A stretch of 7,741 bases of DNA. Source: Rhodobacteraceae bacterium UBA2776 (lineage in GTDB: Bacteria; Pseudomonadota; Alphaproteobacteria; Rhodobacterales; Rhodobacteraceae). The translations under genes were made by a program, and so were the position numbers. The notes under the pieces are model-generated. The model was given only the letters and a program-made list of their open reading frames with translations, was not told the DNA's origin and did not search any database. The stretch is from NCBI GenBank assembly GCA_002352425.1, contig DEIK01000039.1, positions 1 to 7,741 of the forward strand, in the 5' to 3' direction. Every line of letters begins with the position of its first letter. Positions within the stretch are counted from its first letter, which is position 1. This document shows, piece by piece, positions 1-5,580 of the stretch.

Positions 1-38
1 AAAACGGGCAAGACCCTAAACGATAAAAGGAATAAACC

Positions 39-272
39 ATGAGCGACATCGCAGACCGCGTTAAAAAGATTGTTGTCGAGCACCTGGGTGTGGAAGAAGA
101 CAAAGTAGCTGAAAAAGCATCGTTCATCGATGATCTGGGCGCTGACAGCCTGGACACTGTTGAGCTGGTTATGGCTTTTGAAGAAGAGTTCGGCATTGAA
201 ATTCCGGATGACGCTGCTGAAACCATCCAGACATTTGGCGACGCTGTGTCGTTCATCACCAAAGCTTCTTAA
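39..272 (+). CDS. acpP: Acyl carrier protein AcpP
   Basis: AcpP carries growing acyl chains as thioesters on a 4'-phosphopantetheine arm through the cytosolic type II fatty acid synthesis cycle; it also supplies acyl groups for phospholipid and lipid A synthesis. The 77-residue length is typical of the family. The attachment site is the DSL motif in GADSLDTVEL, with Ser37 as the modified residue, followed by the acidic helix II (EEEFGIEIPDD, 48-58) that docks partner enzymes. AAAGGA at 26-31 sits 7 bases before the ATG and fixes the start. The gene is visibly richer in A/T and acidic codons than its neighbours, as expected for a very highly expressed short gene. It ends in an inverted repeat and an intrinsic terminator, so it can be transcribed alone. 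The partner enzyme FabF is encoded 0.8 kb downstream. Identification is very secure. Confidence 0.98.
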   Translation: MSDIADRVKKIVVEHLGVEEDKVAEKASFIDDLGADSLDTVELVMAFEEEFGIEIPDDAAETIQTFGDAVSFITKAS

Positions 273-277
273 GCTTT
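261..277 (+). repeat. Perfect inverted repeat spanning the acpP stop codon
   Basis: AAAGCTT-CTT-AAGCTTT is a perfect 7-bp inverted repeat with a 3-base loop. It contains the last codons and the TAA stop (270-272) of acpP. In RNA it could form a short hairpin at the end of the coding region. It lies only 21 bases upstream of the GC-rich terminator stem. It has no T-tract of its own, so it is not itself a terminator. A role in protecting the acpP 3' end is inference. Confidence 0.5.
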
Positions 278-298
278 AAGTGATATAGAGTTCGAGAG

Positions 299-326
299 CG
301 GCGTCCCTAAGCGGGGCGCCGTTTTT
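299..326 (+). terminator. Rho-independent terminator after acpP
   Basis: The arms CGGCGTCCC (299-307) and GGGGCGCCG (313-321) form a 9-bp stem with one G-T pair and the loop TAAGC. The stem is followed directly by five T's (322-326). It starts 27 bases after the acpP stop. It should end most acpP transcripts and leave the downstream acetyltransferase gene to read-through or a promoter I cannot see. Confidence 0.9.
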
Positions 327-371
327 CGTTGGAGGATTGGTGAGATTCCGCGGGTTGAAACAGAAAGATTA

Positions 372-860
372 ATGCTGGTGCCACCAAAGCGAGAGGACTT
401 CGCAGCGTTGGCGCGGTTGTGGAGCCTGCCCGAGGTTTACCGCTTTATCGGTGGGGAGGTGCGACCCGAGGCGCAGTTGTGGGCATCGTTTCTAGCCAAT
501 GTCGGTGCTTGGACTGAAATGGGCTACGGTATGTGGTCCGTAAAGCGGCGCGACACGGGGGACTTGATCGGGCAGGTCGGGTTTCCCGCCGCGATGCGCG
601 GGCATGGCGCGGGATTTGACGAATATCCCGAGGCGGGCTGGCTGTTTGAGGGAGCCGCGCAGGGCCACGGATATGCCCATGAGGCGATGTTGGCGGCGCT
701 GGGCTGGTTTGATGGTTCCGGGGTTGCGGACTGCTGTGTGTGCATGATTGATCCAGCAAATACGCCATCCATGCGGCTGGCGGGCAAGCTGGGGTTTATA
801 AAAACGCGCCTGTCTGCGTTTGAAGGCGATCAGTTGCAGTTGTTTGAGCGGCGGGTCTAA
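372..860 (+). CDS. GNAT-family N-acetyltransferase (RimJ/RimL-like)
   Basis: This cytosolic enzyme is predicted to transfer an acetyl group from acetyl-CoA to an amine; the substrate is not readable from the sequence. From ATG 372 the protein has 162 residues. It shows the acetyl-CoA pyrophosphate loop QGHGYA (97-102) inside the usual motif A helix, and the late motif DPANTPSMRLAGKLGF (127-142) typical of GNAT_3 proteins. The start is uncertain. The frame stays open upstream to the acpP stop, and the codons just before ATG 372 read VETERL, the family's usual first beta strand, so ATG 372 probably truncates the protein. No ATG, GTG or TTG lies in frame there. GGAGG (331-335) is placed 9 bases before an in-frame ATT at 345, and 4 bases before an out-of-frame GTG at 340. 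Either an ATT start or a one-base deletion near 347 would explain this. The gene separates acpP from fabF, which are commonly neighbours. Confidence 0.88.
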   Translation: MLVPPKREDFAALARLWSLPEVYRFIGGEVRPEAQLWASFLANVGAWTEMGYGMWSVKRRDTGDLIGQVGFPAAMRGHGAGFDEYPEAGWLFEGAAQGHGYAHEAMLAALGWFDGSGVADCCVCMIDPANTPSMRLAGKLGFIKTRLSAFEGDQLQLFERRV

Positions 861-1099
861 AGCGCCCGAAACCCCATGTTAAGCGCTGCCCACGGGATTT
901 CTTTGTAGATATGGTTTTTTCGGGGGCGGGGATGGCAAAAAAAATATGCGTTTTGCGGCAATCGGGGCATTAATGAAAATATGCGGGGATCGTATATTTG
1001 GGCGTATCATTGCAGATTACACCAGATAGGCTTGCCGAACTGGGTGGGGGCGGGGTAATAGGGCTATGAGCAGAATAAGAACACCATTGGGGGAATAAT
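861..1099 (+). other. Intergenic region upstream of fabF
   Basis: This 239-bp gap has no convincing gene. It begins with a weak inverted repeat (AGCGC 861-865 and GCGCT 883-887, long loop, no T-tract). The 10-mer AAAATATGCG occurs twice, at 941-950 and 976-985. A weak sigma70-like candidate, TTGCCG (1032-1037) with an 18-base spacer and TAATAG (1056-1061), lies just before fabF. A ten-codon open frame (ATG 1066 to TAA 1098, MSRIRTPLGE) stops one base before the fabF ATG and could be a leader, but it may be chance. The fabF-mltG transcript most likely starts in this gap, since it follows a gene that itself lies behind a terminator. Confidence 0.5.
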
Positions 1100-2362
1100 A
1101 TGCGCCGAGTTGTCGTTACAGGTTTGGGAATGGTTACGCCGCTGGCATGCGGGGTCGAAGAAACCTGGAGCCGGATCATTGCGGGCGAGTCTGGTGCGGG
1201 CACTATCACGCGGTTTGATGCTAGCCATTTGCTGACCGATTACGCCTGCGAAATCCCGATGGGGGATGGTACTGACGGTACGTTCAACCCTGATGACACA
1301 ATGGCAGCCAAGGATCGACGCAAGGTGGATGATTTCATCCTCTATGGCATGGCGGCGGCGGATCAGGCTGTTAAGGACGCAGGCTGGCAGCCCGAAGATG
1401 AAGAGAGCCTATTGCGCACGGGCGTTATGATTGGATCGGGCATTGGCGGGTTGCAATCGATTGCCGAGACCGCGGTGACGTTGAAAGAGCGCGGCCCACG
1501 CAGGGTTTCACCGTTTTTCATTCCGGGAGCGTTGATCAATCTGGCCTCGGGGCAGGTTTCGATCCGATATGGTTTCAAGGGGCCGAACCATGCTGTCGTG
1601 ACGGCGTGTTCCACTGGTGCGCATGCAATTGGTGATGCTGCGCGTCTTATCATGCTGGACGATGCTGATGTGATGATCGCTGGCGGCACCGAAAGCCCGA
1701 TTTGCGAATTGGGCATTGCCGGGTTTAACGCCTGTAAGGCGCTTTCAACAACGCGCAGTGATGATCCCAAATCCGCCAGCCGCCCTTATGACGAGGACCG
1801 CGACGGGTTTGTCATGGGGGAAGGCGCAGGTGTGGTCGTGCTGGAGGAATACGAGCATGCCAAGGCGCGTGGGGCCAAGATTTACGCCGAAGTTCTGGGG
1901 TATGGGTTATCGGGTGACGCATATCACATCACGGCGCCTGCGTCGGATGGGGACGGGGGCTTTCGGTCCATGTCGGCGGCATTGAAACGTGCGGGCGTTA
2001 CGCCGGCGGATGTGGATTACATCAACGCGCATGGCACATCGACCATGGCCGACACGATTGAGCTGGGCGCGGTGGAGCGGTTGATGGGGGATGCGGCGTC
2101 AAGTGCCACCATGTCATCCACAAAATCCGCGATTGGCCATCTTTTGGGCGCGGCTGGGGCTGTGGAGGCGATTTTCTGCATCCTTGCGTTGCGCGACCAG
2201 ATTGCGCCGCCTACGCTGAACCTTGATACCTTGCCAGAGGGGATCAAGCTGGACTTGGCCCCGAAGGTGGCTGTGAAACGGGATATTTCGGTGGTGTTGT
2301 CGAATTCATTCGGATTTGGTGGGACCAATGCCAGTCTTGTTATGGGTAAGGTGAAGGACTGA
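1100..2362 (+). CDS. fabF: Beta-ketoacyl-ACP synthase II (FabF)
   Basis: FabF condenses malonyl-ACP with acyl-ACP and releases CO2, the chain-elongation step of type II fatty acid synthesis. In well-studied bacteria it also controls temperature-dependent elongation of palmitoleate to cis-vaccenate. The 420-residue length and thiolase fold match the family. Visible active-site residues are Cys170 (nucleophile, in VVTACSTGAH), His311 (NAHGTST), Lys342 (STKSAIGH) and His347 (GHLLGAAGA). The glycine-rich FGFGGTN loop is at 405-411. The N-terminal RRVVVTGLGMVTPLA is the standard opening. GGGGGA at 1089-1094 is 5 bases before the ATG. The stop overlaps the first base of mltG (TGATG), so the two are probably translationally coupled. 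The Cys-His-His triad excludes a chain-length factor or other inactive homologue. Confidence 0.98.
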   Translation: MRRVVVTGLGMVTPLACGVEETWSRIIAGESGAGTITRFDASHLLTDYACEIPMGDGTDGTFNPDDTMAAKDRRKVDDFILYGMAAADQAVKDAGWQPEDEESLLRTGVMIGSGIGGLQSIAETAVTLKERGPRRVSPFFIPGALINLASGQVSIRYGFKGPNHAVVTACSTGAHAIGDAARLIMLDDADVMIAGGTESPICELGIAGFNACKALSTTRSDDPKSASRPYDEDRDGFVMGEGAGVVVLEEYEHAKARGAKIYAEVLGYGLSGDAYHITAPASDGDGGFRSMSAALKRAGVTPADVDYINAHGTSTMADTIELGAVERLMGDAASSATMSSTKSAIGHLLGAAGAVEAIFCILALRDQIAPPTLNLDTLPEGIKLDLAPKVAVKRDISVVLSNSFGFGGTNASLVMGKVKD

Positions 2363-3516
2363 TGTGGCGTCACATTACATCAAGTTTCCTATCGTTTCTG
2401 GTGGTGTTGCTGGCGGTGATCAGCGGCGTCGTATTGCTGATGCAAAGCAAGTACAAAGAGGTCGGCCCGTTGGAGCAAGCGATTTGCTTGCGGGTAGCCA
2501 GTGGCAGTACCATGCGCGAAGTGTCCAAGGATTTGGACACCCGTGGGGCTGTTAGCAGTGGCACGCTTTTTCGCATCGGGGCGGAGTATTCGGAAAAGAC
2601 CCAACAATTGAAAGCGGGTAGTTTTTTGGTGCCGGAAGGCGCGTCGATGGTCGAGATTGTTGATATAGTGACCCGCGGCGGCAAGAACACCTGTGGCACC
2701 GAGATCGTGTACCGTGTCGGGGTGCGACGCACTCAGGTGCAGGTGCGCGAGTTGGATCCTGAAACCAACAAATACGTTGAGGCGGTTGCCTTTATTCCTG
2801 CGGATGACGAGGTGCCTGCGGCTTATACTGAAGTTCGGGCCGAGGCGGATGTGCGGTATCGCATCGCGCTGGCAGAGGGTGTGACCAGCTGGCAGATTGT
2901 CGAGGCGCTAAAGGCGGCGGATTTCCTTGAAGGGGAGGTTGCCGAGGTTCCTGGCGAAGGGTTGTTGGCACCGGACAGCTATGAGGTGAAGCTGGGCAGC
3001 AGCCGCGTTGATGTTTTGGAAAAAATGCAGGCAGCGCAAGTCAAGATATTGGATGGCGCATGGGCGGCGCGGGCCGAGGGTCTGCCGCTGGCAAGCAAAG
3101 AAGAAGCCTTGGTTCTGGCGTCTATCGTCGAGAAAGAAACTGGCATCGCCGAGGAGCGCCGTCAGGTTTCAAGCGTGTTTATCAACCGTTTGAATCAGGG
3201 CATCCGTTTGCAAACTGACCCAACCGTGATCTACGGCATCACCAATGGTGAGAGCATTTTGGGGCGCGGATTGCGTCAGAGCGAGCTGCGCCGCAAGACC
3301 GATTACAACACATACCAGATCGACGGTCTGCCGCCCGGTCCGATTGCAAACCCGGGTAAGGCGGCGATTGAAGCGGCGCTAAACCCGGACAGCACAGAGT
3401 ATATTTTCTTTGTGGCGGATGGCACTGGAGGCCATGCATTTGCCGTTACTTTGCGTGAGCATAACGAGAATGTTGCCAAGTGGCGGGCGATTGAAGCAGA
3501 GCGCAACGGGAACTAG
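2362..3516 (+). CDS. mltG: Endolytic murein transglycosylase MltG (YceG-like)
   Basis: MltG is an inner-membrane lytic transglycosylase that cleaves within nascent glycan strands on the periplasmic face and so limits their length. The 384-residue protein has an N-terminal membrane anchor (about 9-27, hydrophobic FLSFLVVLLAVISGVVLLM) with the rest periplasmic. A LysM-like part is followed by the catalytic domain. The catalytic glutamate is Glu257 in LASIVEKETG, and the family signatures LLAPDSYEV (201-209), LQTDPTVIYG (283-292) and YNTYQIDGLPPGPIANPG (315-332) are intact. The region around 112-165 is a charged insert relative to the shorter enterobacterial enzymes. The gene begins on the last base of fabF. 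It is followed by a 304-bp gap and then the gene transfer agent cluster, so it marks the chromosomal anchor of that cluster. Confidence 0.96.
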   Translation: MWRHITSSFLSFLVVLLAVISGVVLLMQSKYKEVGPLEQAICLRVASGSTMREVSKDLDTRGAVSSGTLFRIGAEYSEKTQQLKAGSFLVPEGASMVEIVDIVTRGGKNTCGTEIVYRVGVRRTQVQVRELDPETNKYVEAVAFIPADDEVPAAYTEVRAEADVRYRIALAEGVTSWQIVEALKAADFLEGEVAEVPGEGLLAPDSYEVKLGSSRVDVLEKMQAAQVKILDGAWAARAEGLPLASKEEALVLASIVEKETGIAEERRQVSSVFINRLNQGIRLQTDPTVIYGITNGESILGRGLRQSELRRKTDYNTYQIDGLPPGPIANPGKAAIEAALNPDSTEYIFFVADGTGGHAFAVTLREHNENVAKWRAIEAERNGN

Positions 3517-3598
3517 AGTCGGCGGATAAAGCCTTGTGTTGTAAAGGTTTTGTTAACCCCATCGCACGGTGGGGGTGGCGTGGTTTTGGCGAATATCC

Positions 3599-3627
3599 TT
3601 GACTTTGCGAACGCTCCAAAGTATACC
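3599..3627 (+). promoter_or_regulatory. Sigma70-like promoter with an internal inverted repeat
   Basis: TTGACT (3599-3604) and TATACC (3622-3627) are separated by exactly 17 bases, which is the best promoter match in the window. Transcription would start near 3634. The spacer carries an inverted repeat, ACTTTG (3602-3607) and CAAAGT (3617-3622), separated by 9 bases, which is where a repressor could bind. The next feature downstream is an intrinsic terminator, not a gene. Function is predicted from sequence only. Confidence 0.45.
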
Positions 3628-3633
3628 TTATGG

Positions 3634-3693
3634 CAAGCTAGAAGAAGTGGGCAAGCAGTCGAGGAGAAATCCTGCGGCTGCTTTTTCATTTTT
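3634..3693 (+). ncRNA. Candidate short terminated transcript (about 60 nt)
   Basis: If the promoter at 3599-3627 is active, its RNA would start near 3634 and end in the T-tract of the terminator at 3653-3693. The product would be a roughly 60-nt RNA made of a short purine-rich 5' tail and one stable hairpin with a GAAA loop. The only reading frame is ATG GCA AGC TAG at 3630, too short to matter. It could be a small RNA, an attenuated leader of the GTA operon, or a chance pairing of a promoter with the mltG terminator. Confidence 0.3.
3653..3693 (+). terminator. Rho-independent terminator between mltG and GTA
   Basis: The arms AAGCAGTCGAGGA (3653-3665) and TCCTGCGGCTGCTT (3670-3683) pair over about 13 positions, with one bulged C and one wobble, around the tetraloop GAAA (3666-3669). 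The stem runs into a T-rich tract interrupted by CA (3682-3693). It lies 136 bases beyond the mltG stop. It can end read-through from fabF-mltG and keep the GTA genes silent unless separately activated. Confidence 0.8.
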
Positions 3694-3774
3694 CTTGTGC
3701 GGATCTAAAGCAATTTGCATGAACCGATTTCATATTTCGTCCTGAGGGTGGGCGGACCTTGAGGCGTGTTTAAC

Positions 3775-3787
3775 TTTGCAGTGCAAA
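3775..3787. promoter_or_regulatory. Palindrome upstream of the GTA cluster, possible operator
   Basis: TTTGCA-G-TGCAAA is a perfect 6-bp inverted repeat around a single base, 33 bases before the g1 start. The left half reads ACTTTGC from 3773, and the same 7-mer starts the inverted repeat inside the promoter at 3602. Such symmetry suits a dimeric regulator. Which protein binds, if any, cannot be told. Confidence 0.35.
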
Positions 3788-3820
3788 ACGCTTAAGGCAT
3801 GAGAGGCAAACACCAAGCAT

Positions 3821-4162
3821 ATGACAATCAACACATCGCTAACAGACCTGAGCAATGCGGAGGATATTCTTTCGATTGCCGAGAAACACTTTGGTCGGAT
3901 GCTACACCGTGCCGAAGCCATTATTGAAATGCTCGAACAAGAAGACAACGACGTTTCCAAGGAGGCGGCGGGGCGTATTCGCGATTTGGGCAAAGCTATA
4001 CAGACGACGCTGGATGAGAGGTCGAAACTTGAAAAACTCCGTAAACATACCGCAGGAATCGTGCATGAATATGCGCTCGACTTCGACGCGGCGCGCGATG
4101 AGATCGGGCGCAGAATGGCTCGCTTGCGCGACGCCGGAGATTCAGCAAGCGTTTCTGAATGA
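3821..4162 (+). CDS. orfg1: GTA small terminase subunit (g1)
   Basis: By position and type this is the gp1 protein of Rhodobacterales gene transfer agents, shown in R. capsulatus to act as the small terminase that supports DNA packaging with the large subunit. The 113-residue protein is highly charged and almost entirely helical. Heptad-like stretches at about 12-42 and 48-80 fit the coiled-coil oligomerisation core of small terminases. A conserved-looking C-terminal segment, FDAARDEIGRRMARLRDA (88-105), closes it. I see no helix-turn-helix, consistent with packaging that is not sequence-specific. The start is ATG 3821; the nearest purine tract is GAGAGG (3801-3806), 14 bases upstream, which is a poor ribosome site. 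Its end overlaps the start of g2. Detailed function is taken from the RcGTA homologue. Confidence 0.82.
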   Translation: MTINTSLTDLSNAEDILSIAEKHFGRMLHRAEAIIEMLEQEDNDVSKEAAGRIRDLGKAIQTTLDERSKLEKLRKHTAGIVHEYALDFDAARDEIGRRMARLRDAGDSASVSE

Positions 4163-5441
4163 CTTGGGGGAGAACGAGATTTTGGCGCTGCCATATCTGT
4201 TCGAGTTTTGGGCCTTTGATCACCAGATGCCGCCAAAAGGTGATTGGCGCAGCTGGGTGATTATGGGGGGGCGTGGCGCTGGAAAAACCCGCGCTGGAGC
4301 CGAGTGGGTGCGCAGTGAAGTTGAGGGGTCGCGTCCCAAGGACATGGGGCGGTCACGCCGCGTGGCCCTGGTTGGAGAAACCATTGAGCAGGCGCGTGAA
4401 GTTATGGTGTTCGGCGAGAGTGGGATATTGGCCTGCTCTCCGCCAGACCGGCGTCCCGAATGGCAGGCCACACGCAAACGTCTGGTTTGGCCAAACGGAG
4501 CGGTGGCGCAGTTGTTTTCAGCGCATGATCCCGAGAGCTTGCGAGGGCCGCAGTTTGATGCTGCTTGGGTTGATGAGTTGGCCAAGTGGAAAAAAGGTCA
4601 AGAGGCCTGGGATATGCTGCAATTTGGTTTGCGATTGGGGGACAACCCGCGCCAATGCGTGACCACCACGCCAAAGAATGTGCCGGTTCTAAAGGATTTG
4701 TTGGCCAATTCGACCACGGTGACGACATCTGCGCCAACCGAGGCCAATCGGGCCTATTTGGCGGCGTCGTTCCTGGACGAAGTGCGGGCACGTTATGCTG
4801 GTACACGTTTGGGGCGACAGGAGTTGGATGGCGTCTTGCTGGAGGACGCCGAGGGTGCGCTGTGGAATTCAAAAATGCTTCAGGATTTGCAGGTTGAGGC
4901 GGGGGAAGAGTTTAGTCGCGTCGTGGTGGCGATTGACCCGCCTGTTACGGGCCACAAAGGATCTGATGAGTGCGGGATTGTTGTGGTTGGGGCCAATTGT
5001 GAGGGTAATCCTTCTGATTGGCATGCTGTGGTGTTGAGGGATGCCACCGTGAGCGCGGCCAGCCCGGCCGCCTGGGCACGGGTGGCGATTGCGATGATGG
5101 AAGAATATGGCGCGGATCGGCTGGTAGCCGAGGTCAATCAGGGGGGGGACATGGTTGAGTCCGTGATCCGTCAGATTGACCCGCTGGTACCGTATCGGTC
5201 GGTGCATGCCTCTAAAGGCAAGATCGCGCGGGCCGAGCCTGTGGCCGCGCTTTATGAGCAGGGACGGGTGCGGCATTTGCGTGGTTTGCGCGTGTTGGAG
5301 GATCAAATGTGTCTGATGACCACACGCGGGTTTATGGGCAAAGACAGCCCGGATCGGGTCGATGCTTTGGTCTGGGCCTTGCATGAGTTGATGATTGAGC
5401 CCGCTGCCAAGTGGCGCAGGCCACGGGTACGGAATTTATAG
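4098..5441 (+). CDS. orfg2: GTA terminase large subunit / DNA-packaging ATPase-nuclease (g2)
   Basis: This motor pumps DNA into the empty prohead and cuts it when the head is full. From ATG 4098 it has 447 residues. The ATPase domain shows Walker A GGRGAGKT (57-64, Lys63), Walker B AAWVDE (Asp159-Glu160) and the coupling motif TTP (190-192). The RNase H-like nuclease follows, with likely metal ligands Asp280 (VVVAIDPP), Glu345 (LVAEVNQGG) and Asp422 (PDRVDALVWAL). The frame opens far upstream, but sequence before 4098 is the basic shadow of g1. ATG 4098 gives the family-like N-terminus with WLACATPE and overlaps g1 by 65 bases without a Shine-Dalgarno site. ATG 4065 has AGGA 7 bases ahead and would add 11 residues. 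All motifs are intact, so the enzyme should be active. A 139-bp gap separates it from the portal gene. Confidence 0.93.
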   Translation: MRSGAEWLACATPEIQQAFLNDLGENEILALPYLFEFWAFDHQMPPKGDWRSWVIMGGRGAGKTRAGAEWVRSEVEGSRPKDMGRSRRVALVGETIEQAREVMVFGESGILACSPPDRRPEWQATRKRLVWPNGAVAQLFSAHDPESLRGPQFDAAWVDELAKWKKGQEAWDMLQFGLRLGDNPRQCVTTTPKNVPVLKDLLANSTTVTTSAPTEANRAYLAASFLDEVRARYAGTRLGRQELDGVLLEDAEGALWNSKMLQDLQVEAGEEFSRVVVAIDPPVTGHKGSDECGIVVVGANCEGNPSDWHAVVLRDATVSAASPAAWARVAIAMMEEYGADRLVAEVNQGGDMVESVIRQIDPLVPYRSVHASKGKIARAEPVAALYEQGRVRHLRGLRVLEDQMCLMTTRGFMGKDSPDRVDALVWALHELMIEPAAKWRRPRVRNL

Positions 5442-5580
5442 TTACTATTTGGTTAAATGTACGCGCCACAGGTCAGCAGGGATTTAACCTGTAACGTGGA
5501 TATTTGTACAAACAAGAAGACAGGGAACTGTCACGAAAATCGGTGAGATAAATTGGTGAAGAGACGAGGAGCTTCTTCTT
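5442..5580 (+). promoter_or_regulatory. Structured gap between GTA terminase and portal genes
   Basis: The 139-bp gap is unusual inside an otherwise tightly packed cluster and is full of symmetry. GGTTAAAT (5451-5458) pairs with ATTTAACC (5482-5489). ACAGGT (5468-5473) pairs with ACCTGT (5487-5492). These two stems share 5487-5489 and exclude each other. TTTGTACAAA (5503-5512) is a perfect palindrome. GACAG-GGAA-CTGTC (5519-5532) is a small hairpin with a GNRA loop. The portal ribosome site GAGGAG (5566-5571) ends the region. No T-tract terminator and no clear promoter are visible. A regulatory or RNA-processing role is inference. Confidence 0.45.

Larger units (their letters stand above)
3517..3820 (+). 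other. Non-coding boundary between mltG and the GTA cluster
   Basis: This stretch contains no credible gene. In order it holds: a hairpin candidate without a T-tract (CCCCA 3557-3561, TGGGG 3570-3574); a sigma70-like promoter (3599-3627); an intrinsic terminator (3653-3693); an inverted repeat ATGAA-CCGAT-TTCAT (3719-3733); and an odd palindrome TTTGCA-G-TGCAAA (3775-3787) in front of g1. I see no convincing -35/-10 pair between the terminator and g1. This fits a cluster promoter that depends on a dedicated activator, as is known for RcGTA and its activator GafA. I found no paired TTAA-N7-TTAA CtrA box. Confidence 0.6.

Noticed and set aside
1066..1098. Ten-codon leader peptide before fabF
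   Set aside because: It has no regulatory codon run, and such short frames are common by chance; it is mentioned only in the description of the gap.
3552..3557. GTTAAC as a possible CtrA site before the GTA genes
   Set aside because: Only a single half-site is present; the second TTAA at the required spacing is absent here and elsewhere in the gap.
3557..3574. CCCCA/TGGGG hairpin after mltG as a terminator
   Set aside because: The stem has 5 pairs and is followed by a G-rich sequence, not a T-tract; the true terminator is at 3653-3693.
3855..4097. N-terminal extension of the terminase frame
   Set aside because: The first 81 residues are very basic, lack similarity to packaging ATPases and are the shadow of g1; the family-like sequence begins at 4098.
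3730..4236. Long minus-strand open frame (168 codons) opposite g1 and the g2 start
   Set aside because: It mirrors the codon structure of g1 on the other strand, has low-complexity Ser/Arg-rich content, no ribosome site, and no recognisable domain.
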